A DNA stretch of 64,000 nt from GBS-DC sp037442365 (GTDB lineage: Bacteria > Armatimonadota > Fimbriimonadia > Fimbriimonadales > GBS-DC): the NCBI GenBank assembly GCA_037442365.1, contig JBBIQK010000002.1, positions 42,734 to 106,733 of the forward strand, read 5' to 3'. Position numbers and translations under genes: made by a program. The stretch's first letter is position 1. Each line of letters opens with the position of its first letter. Below, piece after piece: positions 34,258-42,967 of this stretch. The notes below the pieces were generated by a model. The model was not told where the DNA came from. It searched no databases and was given only the letters and a program-made list of their open reading frames with translations.

Positions 34258-35469
34258 ATGAGACAGACATCCTTTCGTTCGAGCTGGGTGGTTTTAAGCG
34301 CAGGCGTATTGTCGATAGCGGCGACCGTCGGCTGGTCGCAAAGCATCACCTGGCTCGGTTCATTAGGCGGCACGAGTCAGGCGTATGGCGTTTCGGCGGA
34401 CGGCAGCGTGGTCGTCGGTTGGTCGTTCACCTATGGCGGTCCAGATCACGCCTTTCGCTGGACTCGAGCAACGGGAATGCAGGATCTTGGCACGCTGGGC
34501 GGTTCTTTCAGCGGAGCGTATGGCGTTTCGGCGGACGGCAGCGTGGTCGTCGGCAAGGCGGTCGACGCCGCGTCACAGTGGCGTGCGTTTCGCTGGCAGA
34601 ATGGGGTCATGCAGGACATCGGTGTGCTCCCTGGCGATACTGAGGGCGTCGCGTATGGCGTTTCGGCAGATGGCAGTGTGGTCGTCGGCGAGACGAGGTT
34701 CGGAAGCGTACAGTGGCGTGCGTTTCGCTGGCAGAATGGGGTAATGCAAGACCTTGGACACCTCGGCGGCAACAACAGCACCGCGTATGGCGTTTCGGCG
34801 GACGGCAGTGTGGTCGTCGGCAATACATACAACGCCAACTTTAATATGCGTGCGTTTCGCTGGACGCTTGCAGGTGGGATGGAGGACCTTGGATCGCTTC
34901 CAGGCGGCAACTATAACATCGCCTATGGCGTCTCAGCGGACGGCAGCACGGTCGTCGGTGTGTCAGGTAGTCGCGCCTTTCGCTGGACGCAAACAACGGG
35001 GATGCACGACCTGGGATCGCTGGGGGATGGTGTTCCGAGCAAAGCCTACGGCGTTTCGGGAGACGGCTCGGTCGTAGTGGGATCGACATTCGACGCCAGC
35101 GTTCAGCAGTGCGCCTTTCGCTGGACGCCGGCGGGAGGGATGGAGGACTTGAACCAGACCTACGCCAGCCTGTTGACCGATGGATCGAGGCTGATTGAAG
35201 CGCGCGCCATCAGCCCCGACGGACGCTACATCGTGGGGTATGGCTTCAGACCGCAGAGCACCGAAGCATTCCTGCTGGATACGGGGGCTCGCTGCACCGC
35301 GCACAACGGCGATGTGGACAACAACAACTGTGTGGACGACGCCGACCTGCTGGCGGTGCTGTTTGCGTTCGGCAATAGCGGCCTGGGGCGCGAGGATGTC
35401 AACTGCGACGGTGTGGTGGACGATGCAGATCTGTTAATGGTATTGTTCAACTTTGGCGGCGGGTGTTAG
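34258..35469 (+). CDS. secreted HAF-repeat protein with C-terminal dockerin-like tag
   Basis: A 403-residue exported protein: signal peptide to about residue 28 (WVVLSAGVLSIAATVGWSQ), then seven tandem ~38-residue repeats of the HAF type, each with AYGVSADGSVVVG and AFRW, MQDLGxLGG. The repeats are also visible in the DNA (34381-35090). The tail is a double dockerin-like module (GDVDNNNCVDDADLLAVLF and DVNCDGVVDDADLLMVLF), ending FNFGGGC. The repeat probably folds as a beta-propeller. Expression is probably sigma-54-dependent. The tag is nearly identical to that of the hydrolase at 19797-21320. Confidence 0.85.
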   Translation: MRQTSFRSSWVVLSAGVLSIAATVGWSQSITWLGSLGGTSQAYGVSADGSVVVGWSFTYGGPDHAFRWTRATGMQDLGTLGGSFSGAYGVSADGSVVVGKAVDAASQWRAFRWQNGVMQDIGVLPGDTEGVAYGVSADGSVVVGETRFGSVQWRAFRWQNGVMQDLGHLGGNNSTAYGVSADGSVVVGNTYNANFNMRAFRWTLAGGMEDLGSLPGGNYNIAYGVSADGSTVVGVSGSRAFRWTQTTGMHDLGSLGDGVPSKAYGVSGDGSVVVGSTFDASVQQCAFRWTPAGGMEDLNQTYASLLTDGSRLIEARAISPDGRYIVGYGFRPQSTEAFLLDTGARCTAHNGDVDNNNCVDDADLLAVLFAFGNSGLGREDVNCDGVVDDADLLMVLFNFGGGC

Positions 35470-35529
35470 ACCTCGCCATCATGTGCGGACGCTTGATCTG
35501 TAGCCTCCCAGCGATACAGGGCGTGCAGG

Positions 35530-35535
35530 TACACT
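35530..35535 (+). promoter_or_regulatory. -10 hexamer TACACT, leaderless-type, for the S41 protease gene
   Basis: TACACT is exactly six bases before ATG 35542. Confidence 0.5.
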
Positions 35536-35541
35536 ACAGCC

Positions 35542-36840
35542 ATGCGATTAGTCGGCTTGCGCCTGCGGGTGTTCTGTGTCGGGCTGCTGCTAACGGCGGC
35601 GCTGCTTGCCTGCTCCCAGAGCCAGCGGCTCACTGAGCAGCAGCGCGCCGAGGTGTTCCAGTTTGTATGGGAAGAGGTGCGCCGCTCGCACTACGACCCG
35701 AAGCTGGGCGGGGTGGACTGGGACGCCGTGCGCGCGAGGTACGAACCTCAGGCGCGCGACGCTGCGGACGACAATGCCTTCTACGCCGTGCTGAACGCGA
35801 TGCTCGGCGAGCTGAAGCAGTCGCATTTCGGGGTGATTCCGCCGGGCGCGTTCGTGGCGCAGGAGGAGGCGCGCACGCGCATCGGCGACGGCGAGCTGGG
35901 GCTGACCGTGCAGCTGGTGGAGGGCGCGCCGCTGATTGTGCGTGTGCGCGATGGCTCGCCCGCCGCACGCGCAGGCATTCCCCCAGGCGCCGAGCTGCTC
36001 GCTATCGACAACCTGCCCACCGCGCAGATTCTCGAACGCATCCGCGCGCGCAAACTGCCCGCAGTGGAGGAGCGGTTCGAGGCGTACCTGGCGTTCCGCG
36101 CGTATCTCAGCGGGCGCGTGGGCAGCGCGGTTGTCCTGCGCTACCGCGACCTCGACGGCATGGAGCGCACTGCCACACTCACACGCGCGGCGGCGTCGGG
36201 CGAGCGCGTGCAGTTTGGACTGCTGCCCGAGCTGCGCGTGCGCATCGAGAGCCGAATCCTGCCGGGCAATATCGGCTACCTTGCGTTCAACGCCTTCATG
36301 CCGCCCGTGATGCGCGAGTTGCCCGCCCGCCTGCGCGAGCTGAAAGACACCCGCGGGCTGATTATCGACCTGCGCGAGAACATCGGCGGCATTGGGCTGA
36401 TGGCGGGCGGAGTCGCGGGCTACCTGCTGCCGCGCGAGACCCCGCTGGGCGTTATGCGCCTGCGCGACGGCACTTTCGGCATCGTCGCCTATCCTCAGCA
36501 GCCCCAATATAGCCAGCCGGTGGTCGTGCTGGTGGACGAGTTCTCGGTCAGCACCGCCGAGATACTCGCCGCAGGCTTGCAGGAAACCAAGCGCGCAGTC
36601 ATCATCGGACGCCCCACGCCCGGCAAGGCGCTCCCGTCCAAGATTGTCGCCCTGCCGCATGGCGGCTACCTCCAGTGCGTGCTGGCGGACTACGAGACGG
36701 CGGGCAAGCGGCGAATCGAGGGCGCAGGCGTGCAACCTGACCTCCCGGTAGACCTCACCCGCGAGGCGTTCCGCAACACGCGCGACCCCATACTGCAACA
36801 GGCGGTGGCGTATCTTTCGAAGCAGTTGAGTGGGCGGTGA
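35542..36840 (+). CDS. S41-family peptidase (C-terminal processing type) lipoprotein
   Basis: A 432-residue exported protease. The N-terminus ends in a lipobox (TAALLACSQ, lipidated Cys24). A helical N-terminal domain, a PDZ domain (about residues 110-165: IRVGD-like GELGLTVQLVEGAPLIVRVR) and the tail-specific protease domain follow. The catalytic Ser is in DEFSVSTAEILAAGL and the Lys in GRPTPGKALPS. It lies in the outer part of the cell envelope and probably degrades exported proteins. The gene follows TACACT by six bases. Confidence 0.88.
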   Translation: MRLVGLRLRVFCVGLLLTAALLACSQSQRLTEQQRAEVFQFVWEEVRRSHYDPKLGGVDWDAVRARYEPQARDAADDNAFYAVLNAMLGELKQSHFGVIPPGAFVAQEEARTRIGDGELGLTVQLVEGAPLIVRVRDGSPAARAGIPPGAELLAIDNLPTAQILERIRARKLPAVEERFEAYLAFRAYLSGRVGSAVVLRYRDLDGMERTATLTRAAASGERVQFGLLPELRVRIESRILPGNIGYLAFNAFMPPVMRELPARLRELKDTRGLIIDLRENIGGIGLMAGGVAGYLLPRETPLGVMRLRDGTFGIVAYPQQPQYSQPVVVLVDEFSVSTAEILAAGLQETKRAVIIGRPTPGKALPSKIVALPHGGYLQCVLADYETAGKRRIEGAGVQPDLPVDLTREAFRNTRDPILQQAVAYLSKQLSGR

Positions 36841-36847
36841 GTTGTCC

Positions 36848-37849
36848 TCAACGCCCCCGAATCTCGCGAATCGCTTGCAGATGCTCCGCGTAGGTGCGCG
36901 AGAAGCGGTGGTAGCCGTTCGCCTGCGCCACATAGAACAGGTAGTCGGTCTGCTCCGGCGCGAGCGCGGCGCGAATGCTTGCCAGTCCCGGATTGGCGAT
37001 GGGTCCGGGCGGCAATCCGCGATTGCGATAAGTGTTGTACGGCGACTCGTGGCGCAGGTCTTTATACAGCACGCGCGTCTTCCAGTAGCCCATCCCGTAC
37101 AGCACCGTCGCGTCAATCTGCAACGGCATGTTGATCCGCAGCCGATTGTAGATGACCGACGCCATGCGCGGGCGTTCGTCGTCGTGCAGTACCTCTTTCT
37201 CAATCATCGAGGCGATGGTGAGCAGTTCGTGCAGGCTCAAGCCGCGCTGCTCCATCGCCTGTCGGTACGGCAGGTAGACCTGCTGGCGCGTCGCGCGCAG
37301 CATCGTCCGAATCGCCCCCTCCGCGCCTGTGCCCGGCGGCAGGCGGTAGGTGCTGGGGAACAGATATCCCTCCAGATGCAGCGTTTCTGGCAGCGGCATG
37401 TCGATGTCCCGAAATCGCTGGGGCGTGCGGCACAGCGTTAGGAACTCCTCGCGGTCGGCAACCCCGCGCTCGTGCAGGCGTTCGGCGATTCGCGCCAGTG
37501 TCCAGCCTTCGGGGATGGTGACCCAGTTGCGCGTGAAGCGTTCATGCACGAGGATGTCGGCGATTTCGAACAGGCTCTGGTTGGGGCTGAACTCGTAGTC
37601 GCCCGCGGCGGCGGTCGGCTTGCCCCGCCAGCGCAGCAGCAGTGTGAGCAGACGCGGGTTGCGGATGAGCTGGCGCTGCTGGAGGCGTTGCGCGAGGGCG
37701 TCGGCGTGCATCGGTTCACGCAGGCGCACCAGCTGCGGCTGGAAGGCGCGGCTCACAGGGCGCGTCTGCACATACAACCATCCGCCTGCGCCAGCCGCCA
37801 GAAGCAGCAGCGTCGCGAGCAGCCCAAGCCACACCCAGCGCCTGCGCAT
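36848..37849 (-). CDS. mltG: endolytic murein transglycosylase (YceG family)
   Basis: A 333-residue membrane-anchored lytic transglycosylase that cuts nascent glycan strands. It has an N-terminal membrane segment (LGLLATLLLLAAGAGGWLYV), a LysM-like region, and the YceG core LEGYLFPSTYRLPPG, catalytic Glu217 in IASMIEKEV, and GLPPGPIANPGLASI. The start ATG 37849 lies four bases after the stop of the DUF3054 gene, so both are in one operon. It complements PBP1A and PBP2 encoded at 21-25 kb. Confidence 0.95.
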   Translation of the reverse strand: MRRRWVWLGLLATLLLLAAGAGGWLYVQTRPVSRAFQPQLVRLREPMHADALAQRLQQRQLIRNPRLLTLLLRWRGKPTAAAGDYEFSPNQSLFEIADILVHERFTRNWVTIPEGWTLARIAERLHERGVADREEFLTLCRTPQRFRDIDMPLPETLHLEGYLFPSTYRLPPGTGAEGAIRTMLRATRQQVYLPYRQAMEQRGLSLHELLTIASMIEKEVLHDDERPRMASVIYNRLRINMPLQIDATVLYGMGYWKTRVLYKDLRHESPYNTYRNRGLPPGPIANPGLASIRAALAPEQTDYLFYVAQANGYHRFSRTYAEHLQAIREIRGR

Positions 37850-37853
37850 GCTG

Positions 37854-38237
37854 TTAAACCTGTGTCGGACGCGCCCCGCCGCGCGCGCGGCGCAGCCCGT
37901 AGACAATCAGGCGCGGGAAACCCGTATACAGCGCGACGCCCGCCAGCGAGATGACCCAGAACACGGGGCTAATCGCGCCAAACAGCCCACGCCCTATCCA
38001 CCAGTTGCGCAGCATAATCCCCAGCGTCACGCCCAGCGCCCACGCAACGGGCAGCGCCCACTTCGCGGGACGCGCACGATACACCCCCGTCACCAGCGCC
38101 GCCGCGTACCAGCCCAGCAAAAACGGCAACAGGTTGCGCTGCAGTCCGAACTCGTCCAGTGTGCCATGACTGCGCAGCCCAGTCAGCACAAACAGGCTCA
38201 GCGCCAGCGCATCGACTGCCATCCAGCCCCAACGCAT
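37854..38237 (-). CDS. DUF3054 membrane protein
   Basis: A 127-residue protein with about four membrane segments, matching DUF3054 (LALSLFVLTGLRSHG; FLLGWYAAALVTGVY; WALGVTLGIMLRNWWIG; TGFPRLIVYGLRRA). The start ATG 38237 follows TATCCT (38249-38244) by six bases. The longer frame to 38534 is antisense/frame-shadow of the histidine kinase gene and is rejected. It is first in an operon with mltG. Function is unknown. Confidence 0.82.
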   Translation of the reverse strand: MRWGWMAVDALALSLFVLTGLRSHGTLDEFGLQRNLLPFLLGWYAAALVTGVYRARPAKWALPVAWALGVTLGIMLRNWWIGRGLFGAISPVFWVISLAGVALYTGFPRLIVYGLRRARGGARPTQV

Positions 38238-38243
38238 AGCATG

Positions 38244-38249
38244 AGGATA
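38244..38249 (-). promoter_or_regulatory. -10 hexamer TATCCT, leaderless-type, for DUF3054-mltG
   Basis: TATCCT on the minus strand is exactly six bases before ATG 38237. Confidence 0.45.
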
Positions 38250-38253
38250 CCCA

Positions 38254-40291
38254 CTACGGCGTCCTGCGGGGCGGGCGCGGCGGCTCCAGACGCGGGAAAT
38301 AGACGCTGAAACATGTGCCCTTGCCGACCTCCGTGCGCACTTCGATATGCCCTCCCAGTTGTTGCACCGCGCCCTGCACCGCCGCCAGCCCCATGCCCGT
38401 TCCATGCCCCATCGACTTGGTCGTGTAGAACGGCTCGAAGATGTGCGGCAACACCTCAGGCGGGATGCCAGCGCCTGTATCTTCCACCTCCAGCAGCACA
38501 TAGCGCCCGCTCGGAACGCTATGGGCGCGTGCACGACGCAGGGTTTTGTTGCTCAGGCGCAGGGTGATGGTCCCGCCGCCGGGCATCGCATCGCGCGCGT
38601 TCACCACCAGATTCAACACAATCTGCAACAGCAGGTTCGGGTCAGCAGAGACATGCCACAGATCCGGCGTCGGGTGCGTTCGAAGACGAATATTCTCAGG
38701 CAGCACGCGGCTCAGAATGTCTTTTGTGCCCTCCAGCCACTCGCTCAGGTTCATCGGGGCAGGCTGGATCACCTGTCGCCGCGCGTATGCCAGCAGCTGC
38801 TTGTTCAGGTCAGCCGCGCGCCGCCGCCGTCTGAATGCCTTCGAGATAGCGTTGTACCGTCTCGTCCTGCACGCGCCCGCGCGCCAGCTCCGCATACCCC
38901 ATCACCGCGGTCAGCACATTATTGAAATCGTGCGCGATCCCGCCCGCCAGCCTGCCGATGCTCTCCAGCCGATAGGCGCGCTCCAGCTCCTGTTGCAGGC
39001 GACGCATCTCCGTGATGTCGGTCTGCACGCCCCAGAGACGGATTAGCTTCTCATTCGCAATCGCCCCTGTGATACTGTTCAAAAACACGCGTTCTGCACC
39101 GCCAGGCAGCTTCTCAACGGAGACCAGCCCCTCGATTCGATAGTTGTGTTCCACAAGTGTTCTGGTCAGTGTAAGAATCTGCTCGTCTGCGGCGTCCAGC
39201 AGCGCCGATAGCGAAGTACCCACAAGCGATTCTGGGGGTTCCAGACCGAACTTGCGCGCATAAGCACGATTACACTCTGCCAAGTACGCCCGCGCGAAGA
39301 GTTGCTCAACCTGCTGTTCCACAGGCAAGCGCATGTCGATAGGCTCGCGCAGATCCAGCCGCCAGATTGCCTCGTTCGCGTGTTCTACAAAGTGGCGATA
39401 GCGCGCTTCGCTCGCCTCCAGCGCGCGCTGCGTGCGTATCAATTCGGTTATATCGCGGAACACGCCCCATGTGCCATACAGGTAGCCGTCGCTGACAATT
39501 CCCTGATAACTGCAAAGATGGCAGATGTCTTTCCCACGCAAGTTTTCGGTACGAATCCAGTTGCTCAAACGATAGCCATCGAGGATAAAGCGACGAATCA
39601 TCTCACGATTGAGCGGATTTTCTGGCGATACACGCTCGCGCATGAAGGTCCCGGTGAGTTCATCCGGACGATGCACGCCCCATTCATGGCAATATGCCAG
39701 ATTGCACTCTGCCAGATAGCTGCGCTCAAAGATCAGGTCAATCTGCTCTTCCACAGGCAACTGCACAGGGATAGGCTCCGTCATCATATTGCGCCAGATG
39801 GCTTCGCTGGAGAGCTGAATAAACGCCTGATAGCGGCTGTGGCTGAGTTCCAGCTCCTGTTGCGCCCGCACACGGTCAGTAATGTCAAAACAGATGAGAT
39901 GCACGACAGGGCGCTGGCGCAACCGAACCAGTGTGTAGTGCGCCTCGACGATGCGCACCTCGTTTGCGTGGACATTCTGTCTGGAGACACGCACCCCGTA
40001 CTGGTTTTTCTCCACAAGCGCACGAAGATCGCGCTGCCAGCGCATCCCCTCGGCACAGATGCAATCGATATGTCCCTGCTGGATAATCTGTTCCCCGTAG
40101 AATCGGCGGGCAGCGGCGTTCGCTGCAAACACAGCGCCCGTCTCCAGGTCCAGAAGTAGCTGCGGGATTTCGCTCTCATGGAAGAGCTGAGCGCCCCACT
40201 CCTGCACCTCGAGCGTGTGTTCCAGCTCCGCGATGCGCCGCTTGAGCAGCTCATTCTCCGATTGCAGCCACTCCAGCTGGTGTCTTTCCAT
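38254..40291 (-). pseudogene. multi-PAS sensor histidine kinase, frameshifted between phospho-acceptor and ATPase domains
   Basis: The N-terminal frame (40291 to 38810) has a coiled coil, then three PAS-type sensor modules of about 140 residues each (CFDITDRVRAQQELELSHSR; FRDITELIRTQRALEASEAR; QTDITEMRRLQQELERAYRL) and the H-box GGIAHDFNNVLTAVMGYAEL. It ends at TGA shortly after TAAARG. The ATPase part continues in another frame (38895 to 38254: DPNLLLQIVLNLVVNARDAM, DTGAGIPPEVLPHIFEPFY, GTGMGLAAVQG). One surplus base in the GC-repeat run near 38816-38830 explains the change. The start is ATG 40291 with GAGGGG eight bases upstream. It may be a sequencing error or a real mutation. Confidence 0.8.
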
Positions 40292-40453
40292 AAGACCCCT
40301 CTTAATATATTTTGGCAAACTCCGATCGATTCCTGCTAAGGGTTCGCCGGAGAAATCGTATTCAACAGGCGATTCTATAAAGAAAGCCACCTGTCAGGCA
40401 GGAATCGTGCAGGCGGGGGGCGAATCTTTCTTTACCCACAGGAGGGCGTTCTT

Positions 40454-41557
40454 ATGCTGAAATTTGCGTCGGCTGATCAGCTGCTGGATATTTGCTATGA
40501 GCGCGATGCGTCCGACATTCACATCGTGCCGAATGAGCCTGCGACGCTGCGGCTGCATGGGCGACTGGTGCGTCTGGAAGAGTACGGCGAACTCAGTCCG
40601 TCCGACACGGAGCGATTATTCCGTGAGGTCGCGCCCCCGCGCGCGATTCACGAGCTGGAGCGCGTGCGCACTGCCGACTTCGGCTACACCCACTCCAAAG
40701 CGCGATTCCGCGTCGCCGCCTACTACGAAAAAGGCTCCATCGCGATTAACTTCCGCTTGATCCCCTACCGCCTGCGCAGCTTCGAGGAGATTGGGCTCCC
40801 CGAAACGGTCAAGCGGCTGCTGCACCTGCCGCGCGGGCTGGTGCTGGTCACGGGTCCCACGGGTTCTGGCAAGACCACCACGCTGGCGACGATGATTGAC
40901 TACATCAACGCCAACCGTGAGACGCATATCGTGACGGTTGAGGACCCCATCGAGTATTTCCACAACGCGAAGAAGTCGGTCATCAGCCAGCGCGAGGTGG
41001 GCGTTGATGTGCCCAGCTTCGACGAGGGCGTCGTGCGCGCGATGCGTATGGACCCCGATGTAATCCTGGTGGGCGAGATGCGCGACCTCAAGACGATTCA
41101 AGCGGCGATTACCGCCGCCGAGACGGGACACCTGGTGTTCGCCACCGTCCACACCACGGGCGCGGCGCGCACGGTGGAGCGAATCGTCGATGTGTTCCCC
41201 CACGAACAACAGGAACAGATTCGCGTGCAGCTCAGCACGAACCTCGTCGCCATCATCTCGCAACTGCTGCTGCCTCGCGCCGACCGACCGGGGCGCGTCG
41301 CCGCGTTCGAGATTATGTATGTGACCCCCGCCATCGGGCACATGATTCGCGAACGCAAGATTCACAGCATCGAGTCGGCGATTCAGACCGGGCAACAGCT
41401 CGGTATGATTTCGCTGGACAACCACCTGATGTTCCTGTACCAGCACAAGCTGATCTCGCGCGAAGAGATGTACCGCGTGGCGCAGAACCCCGAAGACATC
41501 GCGGCGCGGTTGGGCGAGCAGCTGCCCGAAACGGCGATGGCGCGACAGGCAGTGTAG
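40454..41557 (+). CDS. pilT: twitching motility ATPase PilT
   Basis: A 367-residue hexameric ATPase that retracts type IV pili. Walker A is GPTGSGKT (134-141). The Asp and His boxes follow (TVEDPIEYFH; GEMRDLKTIQAAITAAETGH; ATVHTTGAARTVERI), and AIGHMIRERK replaces the AIRNLIRE motif of PilT. The ATG at 40454 has AGGAGG eight bases upstream. It is in an operon with the SDR gene (3 bp gap). The prepilin at 25673-26503 could be one of the pilin-like subunits it serves, by inference. Confidence 0.95.
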   Translation: MLKFASADQLLDICYERDASDIHIVPNEPATLRLHGRLVRLEEYGELSPSDTERLFREVAPPRAIHELERVRTADFGYTHSKARFRVAAYYEKGSIAINFRLIPYRLRSFEEIGLPETVKRLLHLPRGLVLVTGPTGSGKTTTLATMIDYINANRETHIVTVEDPIEYFHNAKKSVISQREVGVDVPSFDEGVVRAMRMDPDVILVGEMRDLKTIQAAITAAETGHLVFATVHTTGAARTVERIVDVFPHEQQEQIRVQLSTNLVAIISQLLLPRADRPGRVAAFEIMYVTPAIGHMIRERKIHSIESAIQTGQQLGMISLDNHLMFLYQHKLISREEMYRVAQNPEDIAARLGEQLPETAMARQAV

Positions 41558-41560
41558 ACC

Positions 41561-42352
41561 ATGCGCTTCCGCAACCGGGTCGTCTGGATTACAGGCGCGT
41601 CGTCGGGCATCGGCGAGGCGCTGGCGTATGCGTTCCACCGTGAGGGGGCGCACCTGATTCTCACCGCTCGCCGCCGCGACCGACTCGAAGCCGTGCGCGA
41701 CGCCTGCGCTGGACAGGGCAAAGTCCTGCTGCTGCCTTTCGACTTGACCGACATCGACTGCCATCCGACGATGGTCGGCGCGGCGATTGAACACTTCGGG
41801 CAGGTGGACATCCTCGTGAACAACGCAGGCGTCTCGCAACGCTCGCTCGTGCTGGAGACCGACTTCAGCGTTGACCGGCGCATTATGGAGATTAACTACT
41901 TCAGCGTCGTCTCGCTCACGAAGACGGTCTTGCCCTACATGATCGAGCGCGGCGGGGGGCAGATTGCGGTGGTGAGTAGCCTGCTGGGCAAGTTCAGCAC
42001 GCCGCTGCGCTCGGCGTACTGCGCCTCCAAGCACGCGCTGCACGGCTACTTCGACGCGCTGCGGTCGGAGGTGTACGACAAAAACATCCGCATCACACTC
42101 ATCTGCCCTGGATTTGTGCGCACAGAGGTCTCGATGCACGCGCTGCGCGGCGACGGACAGGCACACGGGCGCATGGACGACACGATTCAGAAGGGCATGC
42201 CCGCCGAAGTGTGCGCCCGCCATATCCTGAATGCGTTGCACCGGCGCAAAGAGGAGGTCTACATCGCCCGCTACGAGAAGATTGCCCTGTACCTGAAGCG
42301 GTTCGCGCCGGGGCTGTTCTCGAAGCTCATTCGTCGAGCGAAGGTGGCTTAA
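41561..42352 (+). CDS. short-chain dehydrogenase/reductase (DHRS7-like)
   Basis: A 263-residue classical SDR. NAD(P) motif TGASSGIG (11-18), NNAG (87-90), active-site Ser139/Ser140, Tyr153 and Lys157 (SAYCASKHAL). PGFVRTEVS follows in the usual place. The substrate is not identifiable; the closest style is the DHRS7/11-cis-retinol type acting on lipids or steroids. The gene follows pilT by 3 bp, which does not itself suggest a pilus role. Confidence 0.9.
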   Translation: MRFRNRVVWITGASSGIGEALAYAFHREGAHLILTARRRDRLEAVRDACAGQGKVLLLPFDLTDIDCHPTMVGAAIEHFGQVDILVNNAGVSQRSLVLETDFSVDRRIMEINYFSVVSLTKTVLPYMIERGGGQIAVVSSLLGKFSTPLRSAYCASKHALHGYFDALRSEVYDKNIRITLICPGFVRTEVSMHALRGDGQAHGRMDDTIQKGMPAEVCARHILNALHRRKEEVYIARYEKIALYLKRFAPGLFSKLIRRAKVA

Positions 42353-42358
42353 ATGGGG

Positions 42359-42389
42359 CAGCGCCGGGAAGTGGGCGTTCCCGGCGCTG
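42359..42389. terminator. hairpin between SDR and the small minus-strand genes
   Basis: Perfect 12-bp inverted repeat CAGCGCCGGGAA (42359-42370) with TTCCCGGCGCTG (42378-42389) and a 7-base loop. It begins seven bases after the SDR stop and serves convergent genes. There is no T-run on either side. Confidence 0.6.
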
Positions 42390-42424
42390 TGGGTGTAGGG
42401 CGCGTGCGTGGGAGGGATGAAAAG

Positions 42425-42619
42425 CTACTCGTGCGCCTGCTGGAGACGCTGGGCGAATCGACGCCCCGCTTCGTCGATTCGCGCCAGCGACTCACTGAGC
42501 GCGACCTGCGCCCCGCTTCGCAAGTCGCGCCCGGCAGGAGGAGGTACAGGCATGCGAAGTCGAACCACTCCCAATCCCCCATGCGCGGCTTCCTGTAACC
42601 TCTGTTCACGCGGCGTCAT
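42425..42619 (-). CDS. hypothetical protein (64 aa)
   Basis: A short frame starting at ATG 42619 inside the end of the upstream gene (the stop of that gene lies at 42606-42608, a 14-bp overlap). It reads MTPREQRLQEAAHGGLG and then a charged helical stretch (LARIDEAGRRFAQRLQQ). It has no family I recognise. The overlap suggests translational coupling to the 74-residue gene upstream. A flagellar or regulatory role is possible from the sigma-28-like element further upstream, but that is weak. Confidence 0.45.
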   Translation of the reverse strand: MTPREQRLQEAAHGGLGVVRLRMPVPPPAGRDLRSGAQVALSESLARIDEAGRRFAQRLQQAHE

Positions 42620-42830
42620 CCCAATCCTCACTGCCTTTAGACAGCTCCACGCGCTTGGCAGGTTCCGCAGAACCGTAATCCCAGTTGTCGCAATCGAGCC
42701 TGCGGCAATACAGCATTCGTTGAATCCGCCCATCCGCCATCTCTACATCCGCTATATCCGCAAAGCGGCAGCGGGTACATAGCTCAGGTTCCAGAAGGCG
42801 CACGACCTTCAATTCGCGCTTGGACATCAT
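42606..42830 (-). CDS. hypothetical cysteine-containing protein (74 aa)
   Basis: A 74-residue protein starting at ATG 42830. It has five cysteine or acidic clusters, with CTRCRF and LYCRRLDCDNW, so a small metal-binding fold is likely. No family is recognised. Its promoter region (42831-42967) is shared with the phosphohexomutase gene and holds the sequence GCCGATAA on the minus strand (42888-42881) without a matching -35. Confidence 0.5.
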   Translation of the reverse strand: MMSKRELKVVRLLEPELCTRCRFADIADVEMADGRIQRMLYCRRLDCDNWDYGSAEPAKRVELSKGSEDWDDAA

Positions 42831-42967
42831 CCCGACCTCATCGTGTGATTTTTTCGGAAGGCGTTGCCCACCGAAGGCTATTATCGGCTATTGGACTGCA
42901 GGAATGCAGAGGGCGGTTCCGAATAATTTTACGTGTTTTGACCCTGCAAGGAGGTACGATTCGGACG

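Noticed and set aside
34381..35090. Regular repeats that could look like a CRISPR array
   Set aside because: They are in-frame protein repeats (AYGVSADGSVVVG) without unique spacers of constant length.
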